NCBI RefSeq assembly: GCF_000003815.2
Contig: NC_049987.1
Span: 19,697,649-19,749,653, forward strand
Origin: Branchiostoma floridae
Lineage: Eukaryota; Chordata; Leptocardii; Amphioxiformes; Branchiostomatidae
Direction of reading: 5' to 3'
DNA: 52,005 nucleotides
In this document: piece by piece, positions 24,593-35,935 of the stretch
Numbering within the stretch: the first letter of the stretch is position 1
Layout: each line of letters opens with the position of its first letter
Notes under the pieces: generated by a model
Told to the model about the DNA's origin: nothing
The model's input: the letters and a program-made list of their open reading frames with translations, nothing else
Database searches by the model: none
Position numbers and translations under genes: made by a program

Positions 24593-25337
24593 CAACAATC
24601 GTACAGGGCACAATGTATGGCAACCAATAACAACTAATAGCTATACAACAATAGTACTAAGAAGCTACATACAAAACAACAACAAAACATTATCGATAAC
24701 AGTACAGTTATATATGAGTAATCTGATCTCGCATATACATGTAAATGGATCTGTATTCGCCGTACAAAACAGGTATGTAGTCTACTGGACTGGTTGTGTG
24801 GAACAGGCAAACGAACATTAGCAAGTGGAGACACCTTCTACAACAAGTTTTGAAAAAGGAAACAAACAGGAAGGTAGTTTATATAAGCAGAAAGCATCAG
24901 GGAATTAGGCTAGGGTTTATCAGAGTATATATCAAGTACGTACATCATATCAAATCACAAGGCTAAATTAAACATTCCAACTGCAGTATACGTTAGTTGA
25001 AGTTGATGAATGTGAACTAACTTTGATGCAAAAATGTAATACTCAACAAGATAACTCTAGCCGGTAGTCATAGGCACTGGTAGACAGGAACAGTCTATCA
25101 TCAGCTTCCAGTGCCATACGAGTCTTTTATCACTTCAGATATTAAAAGAAGATTCATATGCTGATAGTGAAGAAGACTTATTGCAATTGCTGGATGCCTT
25201 TAATGTTGCAGATGCAGGACCAACAATATATATTGATACCTAAATACATGTTCATGTAGCTACATAGAGACATAGATGTGGAGATGAGTGTATACGTTTG
25301 GAGGTTTTACTGAAAAATGTTATATACCATTGTTAAT
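24593..25337. other. Intergenic, nothing recognised
   Basis: AT-rich; an 80-codon frame at 24579-24821 has no family signature. Confidence 0.45.
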
Positions 25338-25341
25338 TTAA

Positions 25342-26216
25342 CCCTATCCAGACTGGGGGGGGGGGGGGGCTAAAAGTGCCCGCGCCAACTTTGACCTCCT
25401 ATAGCTCCCAAAAGGCTTGTGCTAGAACAAGCAAACTTAGTGAGTTTTCCTAAAATATTGTTGGAAACAATTTACCGAAAAAAATTGGATAAGTTTATGA
25501 TTTTTCGTGTTGCCATGGCAACTGGTTTCTGAAAGGCAAATTTTACAAAAATCACTAATTTTGGTTTAAACAATGGGATTTTAAGATTTTCTTGATAAAC
25601 TAAACTTCTTTTCATATATCTTTAATATCTAACACATCTTAGTTGAACATTTATAATTTAAGATTCATAAATGATGCTAATGATGTCAAAATCCAAGATG
25701 GCCGACGACATCATGATGAAAAGTATAACAAGCTTATTTTCACTCAGATTTAATCACTAGTTGGTAATTTCTTACAGAAATCCATTTTTATGGGTTTTTA
25801 GCGTTATATGTTGAAAAAAATGTATCTTGAAAAATTTATGGTTGATAATTCAAGATGGCGGATAGCTAAACTACAGATGACGTCATTTTGACGTCGTTGC
25901 GTCGGCTTTTGACAACAGAAGTCTTATAACACTTAAATATTATTAAGGAACCTTTATTTGTAACTTTTTGAGTGACATATATAGGTATTTTGGGAATTCC
26001 CCGTTTTAGCCAAAAATATCAATTAATGACGTCATAATTAGGTCATATTACGTCATAATGATATAAACATTTCAGGAATTATAAAACTTGATGAGCACAA
26101 CCTCTCCTGCAAATTTGGTGATCGTACAGTATGCCGTTTTGAAAATACGAAGGGGGGGTCGAATGAGCCCCCTCCCCCAGGCCAGGGAAGGCCCCAAAAG
26201 CCCAGTCTGGATAGGG
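25342..26216. mobile_element. TTAA-flanked piggyBac-type MITE, copy 1 (875 bp)
   Basis: Terminal inverted repeats are CCCTATCCAGACTGGG and CCCAGTCTGGATAGGG, flanked directly by TTAA at 25338-25341 and 26217-26220. A TTAA duplication with CCC...GGG ends is the hallmark of the piggyBac superfamily. The interior has no transposase. It carries a perfect RFX X-box palindrome GTTGCCATGGCAAC (25509-25522), CRE palindromes TGACGTCA (25878-25885, 26027-26034) and AAGATGGC motifs. G and C homopolymer stretches lie just inside the ends. Confidence 0.85.
25509..25522. promoter_or_regulatory. RFX X-box palindrome inside MITE copy 1
   Basis: GTTGCCATGGCAAC is a perfect 14-bp palindrome and matches the RFX-family X-box consensus. 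It is retained at the equivalent place in MITE copy 2. Binding in vivo is not shown by sequence. Confidence 0.5.
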
Positions 26217-26220
26217 TTAA

Positions 26221-28131
26221 TATGCTCAGGAAAGTCAAAGATCCCAACCTTAGCACGTAAACCTTGGTTCGATGGTTGAGTTTGGACAGCATATATTATT
26301 GCGTATCATTCTTACAAGAACATCCGTTACTGAACCGAGTCTGACCTGTGCGAACGTGTGAACCGTCTGGGTAAGGTGAGAGAAACCCGCAGACAGTCCG
26401 ACTGATGGATGTGTGATCAGCCTGCTCACACAGATACCGCATCACTCCGCTTCCGTTTACGCACACACTCACGAAACTCTGTACTTTTCCATTACGCGCG
26501 GGTCAGACCTTGTCAGGACAGTCAAACTAACTTATGACAGTAGGAGACAAGCTGCAGCAGTCTATTAGGTTCCCAACATCATGAAAAATGGCCACGGCTT
26601 TGTCACCCAGACAACAGGACGCAAGCTGAAGCCACCCTTAATTCTCTGAGAATAGTTAATTATGTCGAATCAGAACCATCTTAATTGAAATAGACGGCAT
26701 TCCATTCAGGGATTGGCAGTAAGTCAAGCCAGCGCTGGTGCAGAACGAAAACTATTGGTGATGGCGTCAGCCTTCAGGAACTCTCTGGTAAGTGTTCGAC
26801 AATTGCGAGACGGCAATGGGGTCACATTTGGCAGTATCTGCCAGCTACAATGAGCCGGCAATTCAAGGCTTTTAAGCTGCTTTCACGCGGCAATCAAACC
26901 ATAAACGAGTTATCAAATTTGACTTCATATCACTCATCGGAGTAAGCACTACTTCTCTGGATCTAGATAGAAAAGTGACTTATCGAGTTTATTAAACGAT
27001 TTCTGTACATATGATACAGCCGAGTTTTCCCTGGGAGCTAGCATAGCTGGCAAGAGTACGATTTTGTCTGACTAGAATAAAGCAGATGTAACAGTTAGTA
27101 ACAAAGATGCTATTCAAAACAATGAGGAGAATTATAACGTAGTGCAATACAGCCCATACATCTTAGAAAAGACATTCCATTCTAAGAACTATATGACATC
27201 CTACCATAGTGTCAGAGGTGCGCACATTATCAGTCAACAGCCGAAGTACCTTTCAGGGATCCTCAAGCTGGCAGGCCGCAGATATGATTGATTACACAGT
27301 CATCACTGTTCGATACAACAGCCAGGTCCGTGTTATTTCCTTAAGTCTTCATTTCTATAAGGATGCTCCCAGGGATGCACCCACTTATCCTGTAAGCCAT
27401 TTCTAAAGATTCACAGAAACCCTTCTGGTAATGCTACATCGATGAGTTGAAGTTTTGATAATAATATTAGCTCTGTGGGTCCGTAAGTAGGGGACATTCA
27501 TTATGTTTGATCTCTACATCATCAAGCCAGCCCATGGAAGGCTAAGATGATTATAAATGATTGTTTGCCTTAATCGCATTACGGCGATAAAACATGAGGT
27601 AAACCTGAGTAACATCGACTCATGGTACCATTTCACAGTACTGATTATTAAATTTATCACAATAGGAAGTTTGGTCGCAAGTTGGATATTCACTTTGGTA
27701 CGATTTTAAATGCACTTCAAGTATTCGGTTCGGTTGCTAAGTTTTAGCCAGAGATACCATAATAGATGATATGTAGCTAGAATGATTTTCATTCCCTTAA
27801 AAATTGATCGACAAAATTCCCTAACGTTTTAACCAATTTAACACCAGAACTGGTCATATTGATACAGAGTCCTGTTCCGAACGTTGCCATGGTAACGACT
27901 TTTCATGAGTGATGACTTTCCCGAGTCGGAATGACGTGGCATGACTGTTTAATACGTGGTAGTGACGCTGTGGACCACATGTTCGGGAGAGATAGGCGTG
28001 GGTAGCATTGCTAGTGCAAACTGACTTAAAGTAAAGTTTGAACGCATCTATATCGGAAAGGTTAGCGAGAAATGCACATTTTAATGTCAGGATGAATACA
28101 ATTGATTAACCGAACGCCTGATACGATAGAT
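26221..28131. other. Intergenic with one X-box-like site
   Basis: Nothing coding; the RFX-type site at 27883-27896 is the only motif that stands out. Confidence 0.45.
27883..27896. promoter_or_regulatory. Stand-alone RFX-type X-box
   Basis: GTTGCCATGGTAAC fits the RFX consensus (GTTRCC, AT spacer, GGYAAC) exactly. A CRE/UPRE-like TGACGTGG follows about 35 bases downstream. No repeat family is evident around it. It lies about 4.3 kb upstream of the LRR gene start on the opposite strand sense, so it could be a distal element for that or an unseen gene. Confidence 0.4.
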
Positions 28132-28245
28132 ATCTGTATTTGTATCTATATAGCCGGTATAGCCGCCGTTCGGCGTAACACACCGGCTTCGCAGGCACGC
28201 GGCACGGCAGCAGCTGGTTATATTACACCGGACGACCCGTCACGA
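28132..28245 (+). repeat. Dispersed ~115-bp repeat, copy A
   Basis: TATCTATATAGCCGGTATAG, then CGGCGTAACACACCGGCTTC, CAGCAGCTGGTTATATTACA and GACGACCCGTCAC match copy B at 39626-39748 closely. It is GC- and CpG-richer than its surroundings and has no coding sequence. Class unknown. Confidence 0.7.
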
Positions 28246-31200
28246 TAGCCAGTACGATATAGACAATTCCTGATCCGATTGCTTGGTGTGAAAATAAACT
28301 AATGCTACATTTCATGATCATTTTGTACATATTCCACACAGACTGACTCATTACTCTTAATGTAATTTCAAAATTGCACTAAAAAAACAGTACGGTGTCT
28401 ATAAAAAGCATGTAAAAGGAATGTAATATATTTATAATAGATAATAGAATCATCTCTTATGATATTTCATACATTTACTAAGTTACAAAGCGTATCGTAG
28501 CCCTAGGAAAATTAATTATCACTTATTCTTGGTACACCATTTAACTAGACATCTCACGCGAAACGTAATTATCCGATAAATTGGTCTCTGATGGCCAGCT
28601 TTTATTGGTAATGAATTAAGGGATATTAATTTTTTAACAATTATTCTTGCAAGACGTGATGTGCATAACACGAATTGAATAAAGTAATTGAATGCTATCT
28701 AAAACCGAAATGATACACCTTTCTTAATAATAGATCGAAGACGAGGTCAATGAGGCAAACAGACAAAACCTATTTCTAAGATCAGCTCCCATTTAGTTTT
28801 CCCCAAACCACACAATTTTTCACAATATAAGATCAAACAATGAATATCATGACTAGTGCTATGCACCGCAAGATGTAGTACCGTACTCTAATCCCATAGT
28901 CTCAAGAGATGCAAAATAAAAACATGAAAATATTTGACGGACATGCAGGCATTCTCTTATTGGTCGCTTCGCTAATTAGCAGGCTATCATTGGTTGAACT
29001 GCTATTATGATGGACAGTCTTTTGATTACCTCATTGAACTTGTTTAAATCTATCATGGCCGCCGCAAGAGAAGGGTGTATTTATTTATCCAGCTGCTGGA
29101 TTTATGTGTATTATTTGACGTTTTACCTTATTTGACGTCTAACCTTCACCTACTTGCAAAGTGCATGCCTTGTGGGAGAAGCTATACAGGGAAGCAACAT
29201 GCGATTGTTTAAGATAGGCAATTTGGAAAAATGTCAGCGTGCCAATTCTCAAATATGATTTTGTATGCTTTGCGCGGCTCAATTGACTCAGTGTTGTCAT
29301 TTTGTGACTATCTGACAAAACCATATATATTGCGTCACTGTCGTTGCCAACTTCCCCTTTTTTTATATGGGGACGCACTCCAATAGAGTTTTTTTCCAAA
29401 CTAATAAAAACTGCCTTCCTGACAAATAAATGACTTGCTTCCTGTGCCAGTCATTATGCAAACCTGACGAAAAATCTGCAAAGTAACGAAAAATGTATTT
29501 TTAGCAAATAGCTCCCTGTAATCACATGCAAAACCTACAGCACACTAAATCTGTAATCAAACGAAAAAGACGTCGTCTTGGTAAAACGAATGACATGTAT
29601 TCCTGTGTTGATGTTCCACTATCACATCAACCACCGGAAACTACTCCATAATTCATCAACTGTTCCCTAGATGAGTCCACAGACAATGTTTCTGACAAAT
29701 TGCTGATAAGAGGCTGCCTACTGCTGAGCACGTGCTGTAAGAGACGGGTTTCCTTATTACAACCGGCACTTCCATGCCTACCCATCACATATTACCTTAA
29801 TTGTGACTGTGAGTCCATACAAGGCCATCATTTCTCAAGCGCATACCATAGCTCAGCTTCACCGAAAATAGCGTATCTAAAAGCATCAAGTTATGTATGC
29901 TATTCAGGCTGGCATGATTGAGTATATGTTTCTGTATATAACTATATGAATTAGCTATGGGCTTATTTCTTACGTTCTGTTGCTTAGTTTTGTCAGCCAA
30001 TCACGTAACGTTACCAGCTGTTAATTCAATTTTCATGAACGCGCTGTGCCTCAGCAATTACCGTAGCCTTAGGGTAGAAAACTTTGCGTCTCAGAGAAAG
30101 AGAAACTCCTCCGCTGGATATTAAGAAAACTGTGGCCATGGGTTCACATGTCATACATATCAGCCGCCAACATGCATCAGGTAGAATATAGTATCATTCG
30201 TAACCCAAGGCATTGAGATTCAGAGAGAGAACAACCGGCTTCCCCAAACGTGAGGAAACTTTTGGTCTGCCTGACCTGCTGTTTTAACAGTCGTCAACAC
30301 GCATTCAGTATAACCGAAAGTTACCCGAGATGACTTAAAGCTCTCGCAATCCATCATGGAGGTGGGAAGTTCGTCCTAGAGACAAGTAATTTAAAGTGGT
30401 CTGCCGGCAACTTGACCTGCCATACAGCTATGGGGCCAAGGGCTGTCTAAACGCCGATAAAATCACATTTCCTCTTCCTAGAGAAGCTTCCTACTCTGCA
30501 AAGGTTGAATAGCCTTGAGCAAGAATATAAGTTCAAGGCTGCTTCATTTTGAATCAACACAATATCATGAAAGTTGGTTCAAATTTGATTTATCATCCCT
30601 GTCTATGCCAAATGCTGGTACAACATCGCCTTTCTTGTAGACGCCATTCACATTTCGTTTGTATTTTACCAACAGCAAGCACATATTGACATAGCAGCTG
30701 ATCTTAACAAGACTGGAATCGGGGGAAAATTAATTGGTATCGACAAGTGATTAAGGACATGTCATTGTATCCCACTGGAAGTAATGTAATGATGGAATCA
30801 GAAAGCCGATCAACCATTAGTGCGCTTTGGTGCAATAAAGACCTAGAGAGGATCAACTTTCTCTCGAAAAGATCTCAATCGGTACGGCCTCAACCAAATA
30901 GTTACACTCTAAATGAGTTAAAAAGCAACATAGTTGTCTCAAGGGATTTCAAAAATTACAAGTTGGGAATACTATTTTGCTGATACGAGCTTGTTCCGCA
31001 AAAATCTTTGATAGAAATTGGTGGAGTCAATCAATGCGTGGTGAAGTGCTGAAGTATGATCATAAAGATGATCCTTACACTCGATAAAGTTATAAACCTT
31101 CAACCGTAAACAAAGGTAACTCATGGAAAATGTTGCGTTTGAAATATAATACCAGAAATAGACATCATAATTAGCAACTGCTGAAATATCGATTCTAGAT

Positions 31201-31357
31201 ACTCAGAGTTGGATAATAGCCATTGATACAAGGCATATGTCGAGGAAGGCGCCAAATGCCATTAATTGCAGTGGCTAGACATCAAATTATACAGTCTGTG
31301 CTACAATTTCCTTAGCCTGAGGATACCTTTTGCCACTGACGGTTCGCTTTAAGAAGC
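28246..31357. other. Intergenic, nothing recognised
   Basis: AT-rich, with short frames only and no repeat partners noticed. Confidence 0.45.
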
Positions 31358-31479
31358 ATGGCGGTACTCGGCGCGAAGAGAATCATCATTAGTGCCGTAG
31401 CGCGCACAGATAACATCTTCAGACAAAACGGGAGTGTAGTTCAAAGCGAATTGCTGAAGAAAGAAGAATTAGATATCGT
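31358..31479 (+). CDS. Candidate first coding exon of an unidentified gene
   Basis: An ATG with a strong Kozak context (A at -3, G at +4) opens 40 codons without a stop, followed by a consensus splice donor GTAAGT at 31480-31485. The predicted start is MAVLGAKRIIISAVARTDN. The local sequence is more GC- and CpG-rich than its surroundings. I recognise no family and could not identify a matching downstream exon in the window. An open run this short beside a donor-like hexamer can occur by chance, so this is only a lead. Confidence 0.2.
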
Positions 31480-31485
31480 GTAAGT

Positions 31486-32227
31486 GTACCCTCCGGGCCT
31501 ATAGCATATCAAGGGCACGTGGCACTTAATCCGAGAACGTCAGAGAATACAAATGGTCCCACTGGTCGATTCTACATGCATAAGTAGCAGGCCGCTGTAA
31601 TTGCAGCATAGTTTATTGATAGTCGATTAAATCCGAAGAAGTACAAAGAATCAAAGGGGGAAGAGGGGTGACGATTTAACAGCCAACAGTAGAGTCGGTT
31701 CTAGATATATTTCCTTAAATGTCGGAAATTTCATCCTGCACTGCATACAGAAAAGAAGTCAAACCCAATACCATCCGTTCTGGATTTTGGACGACTTTCA
31801 TTTTACTTCATGTTCATTTCAATATTGTATACCATACCGTATCACTGTCATCATTGTATTTCCGGTTGTGCTTACTATCAGCCTTTGGGCATAAATTTGC
31901 AATAAAGATATTATGATTTCTATTATTCATGATCCTGCTGTCTTTGCTAACTGTTACTGGATTTTAAACAACTCTTGATTATTTTGAATCTCTTATTTTG
32001 TCTGTCTTAATCTGTCTTATCATTGGATGGACTCTTTGCATCCAGGGGCTGCGAGTACTACCTTACAACAGGCCGGGCTAAATCGGAAAGATCTGGAGGG
32101 GCTGCCATTCGGTGCGAACTCTGATGACCTCATCAGTTTAATACAACAGTAATTGCCCCAGGTGCGTCCAAACCACTCACACCAGGAAGGACCCTTACTA
32201 TTTTCAACAATTGTTGTGCGTTCGTTA
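31486..32227. other. Intergenic, nothing recognised
   Basis: Would be intron if 31358-31479 is a real first exon. No acceptor-exon pair stood out. Confidence 0.4.
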
Positions 32228-32430
32228 ATGTGCTCCAGGTGTCCTTAAAGATGGGACCTCCATTTTACGTCCTGTTTGAGAGACGTCCCTATCTGGAGCT
32301 TGGAATCCATTTCCACCTCGGTGAAGTAAGAGGAAAGTCATGTAGTATCCACTTTCCATGGCAAAACATTGGTGAAAAATCAACCGATTCGAGCCTAGAA
32401 CCTCTTGGTTCTGGCCTGCCAGATAACCCC
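32228..32430 (-). mobile_element. Diverged SINE of the same family as 8204-8456
   Basis: On the minus strand this reads AGAACCAAGAGGTTCTAGGC, then TCGAATCGG (box-B-like), GGAAAGTGGATACTACATGA, CTTTCCTCTTACTTCACCGA and GGTGGAAATGG. This parallels the order of motifs in the SINE at 8204-8456 (AACCTAGAGGTTCTGAGTTC, GGCACTTTACACGACCTTCC, CTTCACCCAGGTG). Divergence is much higher, so this is an old copy. Ends are approximate. Confidence 0.55.
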
Positions 32431-32483
32431 ACTTTTTTTTGTAGAGTCTATTATCATTTCTACCAAGGTTTACAGCCAATGTG

Positions 32484-32600
32484 TCTGTGTGGCACAACGG
32501 CTAGAGCTTTGGAATCAGAATCAGTAGGTCCTGAGTTCGATACTCGCCATGCCCCTGCCCCCATGACGGTGGAGTGATGCCCACCGATCCTCACGTCTAA
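32484..32600 (+). mobile_element. tRNA-like SINE head fragment
   Basis: Box A TGGCACAACGGCTAGAGC and box B GAGTTCGATACTCGCC are well spaced for a tRNA-derived pol III promoter. They are followed by CCCCTGCCCCCATGACGG and a short body. It lies just after, and opposite in orientation to, the diverged SINE ending near 32430. It does not fold into a convincing full tRNA, so I do not call a tRNA gene. Confidence 0.5.
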
Positions 32601-32825
32601 TCTGTCTAAAGGTGCAAAAAACTTCTAGGGATTTGGTGCTGCAAGTGAGTCAACATCTGCATACTTGCCACTAAGACCCGTGATTTTTTTACAGCCAATC
32701 GTAGAGAGGCAGTTAGCCTTGTAGGGTTTAAAACGCCAATGGGAGTCGAATACTCCACAAAACAACTTTCTTTGTAGCGAACTGGACCGTTGTTTTGAGT
32801 TTTGTCCATTCACACGTTTCCACAT

Positions 32826-32920
32826 ACTGAATCAGGTCCAGGTTCAGGTCCAGACCTGAACCAGATCCTCTTGACCTGAACCGGACCTGAAGTTTCTGTA
32901 CCGGTACCCACCCCTACCTG
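32826..32920. repeat. Cluster of inverted CAGGTC/GACCTG motifs
   Basis: The centre is a palindrome with 10-bp arms GGTTCAGGTC and GACCTGAACC separated by CA (32841-32862). Further GACCTGAACC and GGACCTGA follow, then TGTACCGGTACCCACCCC. It could be the end of a transposon or a cluster of nuclear-receptor-like half sites; I favour a repeat. Confidence 0.5.
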
Positions 32921-33587
32921 CTTCCATATACATATGTTTGCCAACACCCAATGGAAAAAAAATCTACTAAAGTAAAGTATCTTGACTATATTCATAATAA
33001 TCATGTCTTCACCATCTTACACGCGACATTTCGTCAAAAACACTGCCATCAGACTGGTGGGAATGGAAGCCAAGGATGTTCTCAAAACGCTCGCCGTGGT
33101 TTGTTAACAGAAATTACTAAAACCGTCATTCAGGAACACCAAAGTGCCCTTGACACACACAATGACGGGTTATGTATTGTACATGAGCCGTGCATAGCTT
33201 AGGGAAGGTGATATTGATTTAAACTTACATCTACAACCCCGACATGCCATCCGTCTGTATTAGATATGGATATAAAATGATGTTTATGTAACAAGTTATT
33301 GATTCAGTTGATCCTAGTAATATGTCTTTGACATCGAATCGAATTTGATGTCTGTCAAGACAAATTGCTTCGTCACACAATCTTAAGACAATGATCTTAC
33401 CAATATGTTACTTGTTTTATGAGAATCAAGCAAAACTTTAATATTGCGTGGCACTATCTTAAGAACCCTGAGTTAAACTTAAGATTATGACAAACATCTA
33501 AACTCTGGATCACTTCTATACACTAAGCCATGTATGTATGAGCGCTCACAAGTGAAGTATGTACACGTGTTTGTGCGAGTATGTATG
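32921..33587. other. Intergenic, possible SINE debris
   Basis: AAGTGCCCTTGACACACAC at about 33142-33160 resembles the GTGCCCTTGACATACATATG body of the SINE at 24318-24592, but no full copy can be delimited. Confidence 0.35.
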
Positions 33588-33734
33588 TATGTATGTCTGT
33601 GTGCTTGTGTGTGTTTGTGTGTGCGTATGTGCGCGCGCGCTTGTGCCTTTGTGTGTGTGTGCAATACCTGTGTGTGTGTGTATGTGTATATGTGTGTGTA
33701 TGCGTGTGTATGTATGTGTGTTTGTATGTGTGTT

Positions 33735-33774
<40 letters not shown>

Positions 33775-33825
33775 TGTGTGTGTCTGTGTGTGTGTGTGTG
33801 TGTGTATGTGTGTGAGTATGTGTAT

Positions 33826-33861
<36 letters not shown>

Positions 33862-33862
33862 C
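33588..33862. repeat. Long imperfect (GT)n / (GTAT)n microsatellite
   Basis: About 275 bp of TG-rich sequence interrupted by GTATGTAT, TTTGTGTG and a GCGCGCGC block near 33631-33640. Its lack of stops on both strands creates several spurious long frames. Alternating purine-pyrimidine sequence of this length can form Z-DNA. Confidence 0.95.
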
Positions 33863-34075
33863 TCCTTTTTCTGTATAACCACTGCATCGCTGCTCTGGTC
33901 GCGGTTTGCAACCACACCACGTCCATGCCCTGACCATGGTGATAATTTCCCAACGTACAATGACGAACCACCCACTTGGCCTTCACTTGGCATTACTTCT
34001 ATAATGGAGCACTTAGTCTTGGTGTGAACCCTCCAATACGTATGCGCATCTACTCCGGGGGTTTTACACCCCTAA

Positions 34076-34318
34076 GGCCCCCTTTCCACTAGACGGCGAT
34101 CGCGCTGCGCTCTCACTGCGACCTAAATAGGATATGTGTACCCTTCGCTTTCACACTGGGTATATCATACAAAACGTACAAGTGTGATTGAGAAGACAAC
34201 AAAACACACAAAGTGTAAACAAATTCGTTTCTTTTCTATAGAATTCGTTGAGCAATCTGTCAAAAACTAGGTCGCAGAGAGAGCGCGGCGAGAGCGCCGT
34301 CCAAGTGGAAAGGGGGTA
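34076..34318. mobile_element. MITE (copy 2), intact 243 bp
   Basis: Terminal inverted repeats (CCCCCTTTCCACT on the left, AGTGGAAAGGGGG on the right) are extended by GACGGCGATCGCGCTGCGCT / AGAGCGCGGCGAGAGCGCCG. TAA lies immediately outside both ends (34073-34075 and 34319-34321), a plausible 3-bp target duplication. The interior matches copy 1 (TTTTCTATAGAATTCGTT, CACAAAGTGTAAA). It is too short to encode a transposase and would have been mobilised in trans. Confidence 0.8.
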
Positions 34319-34634
34319 TAAGGAAGATTGAAGGAAGTGAATTGATTTCAGTCCGCGTTTTCTTTCGAGAGAAGCACTTCCTGAAGTTGTGGTAAACAAC
34401 CCACCTTTGCTAGTCTACCGATATCTGTCGGAGAAAGCCTGATGAATGGCGGAGCACTCCGGGAGACTGTGGCAGCGCGATAAGGTTCACAGAGAGAAGT
34501 CTGCTGAACAGATTCTCATCACAGTCAAAACTCGTGAAGATATTTGAATCAAGATAAAAAAGAAGATCCGATTAGGAGCAGCTCTCTCGCAGCTAAAAAG
34601 AGTGATTTGTTGTGTTAAACCAAGCTGAACAAAC

Positions 34635-34879
34635 AGGTGGTATCTCACTGCACTTGGGGCGCCGGTGCAGCACTGCGATGTTCGTAGATGATTCAACGAA
34701 TTTCAGAGATAAAGAATGAATTTTCTTACGTTTTGTGTATTTGGTTGTCTTCTAAGTCATACTTTTACGTATTACGCAATATGAATTATTAAAAAAACGC
34801 CGAAAATAACAAAACAGTGCCGCAGTGAATGAACCCCGCAGTGCCGCACCGGTACCCCAAGTGAGGTGAGATACCACCT
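34635..34879. mobile_element. Foldback MITE with ~43-bp terminal inverted repeats
   Basis: Left end AGGTGGTATCTCACTGCACT, then TGGGGCGCCGGTGCAGCACTG; the right end is its reverse complement (CAGTGCCGCACCGGTACCCC, then AAGTGAGGTGAGATACCACCT). The interior is AT-rich with TTTTCTTACGTTTTGTGTAT and CCGAAAATAACAAAAC. No obvious target duplication is present. Part of the interior recurs at 36470-36635. Confidence 0.72.
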
Positions 34880-35935
34880 TAAGGGTGCTGGTGCCGTTAC
34901 ACTCGACAATTCAAAAACCTTGTTTCTGAATGATGATGATATTCTAAAAACGATATATCCTACAACATTTTGCATGTGGCCTGCTTCACCTTTATCATTG
35001 TTTTCTTTGTAAGAGAGCTATAATACATATACTTGTTTAAGAACGACTATGAACATTAAATTTGAGAGTAGAGCTTAAGCTTGTTATTTTGACGTTATTT
35101 CCTGGAGCGCTAATGCATGGTTGTAATAAGTAATGCAGCCAGCCCACATGCTGCGATTCCCAACAATACACCCTGCATCCTGGTTATTACATCTTCACGC
35201 GAAACGTTATAATTACAGCTCTGTATCACAGCACTGTTGAATACCTCATGTTACAAAGGAGACATTTGAAAAACATTACAGACCTGAGTAAAAAACGATG
35301 ACACACACTAAATTGCTAATATTTGAATGACCATCACTACAAAACCAATCCTAAAATCCCCCTCACGGATATATGAATAAGTGGTTTGCTCTAAGCACTA
35401 CTATTCCTGGAACCAAACGGCGTCTTCCCTATGTTCGTACAATGCATCAAGATAACACACCACAGGAAATGGACTGATTTCGTGGATCTGATTCTACCAT
35501 GCTGCATGTAAATCCCGTAGCAGGTTCAACATATAGAACATGTACTTAACTCTAAACCATATACATGCAGTAGACAGGAATTTGATTGTATCAGGGTAAA
35601 GAGAAACTCGTTTAAGTAAACCACGCGTCAAACGAAAACAGTTGATAGTACACAATTGTGTGACGTTTTGGACTGACCGCCATAGCACAAAACAGCATTT
35701 ATCGTGCCCAAGGAAACTCAGTGTTTGTAACTCGCAGTAAAAATGTAGCCAATACAACGAAACATTCAGAAAAGATTTTGACGTAACATATCTTTTTCTT
35801 TCTTCAAACATACAAAATATGACACAATTGTGGCACCCAAGTCACAGCTATCCGCTACAATATACAAAATACGCCATAGAACAGCATGTGTAAGGCCTTA
35901 TAAGCAGAAAACTATACGCAAGCACGAATCGGAAT
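34880..35935. other. Intergenic, nothing recognised
   Basis: A 105-codon minus-strand frame (35494-35811) has no recognisable domain or codon pattern. Confidence 0.45.

Noticed and set aside
33485-34027. Six overlapping open frames of 90-156 codons on both strands
   Set aside because: They translate the (GT)n microsatellite into Thr-His or Cys-Val repeats; stop codons are simply absent from the dinucleotide run.
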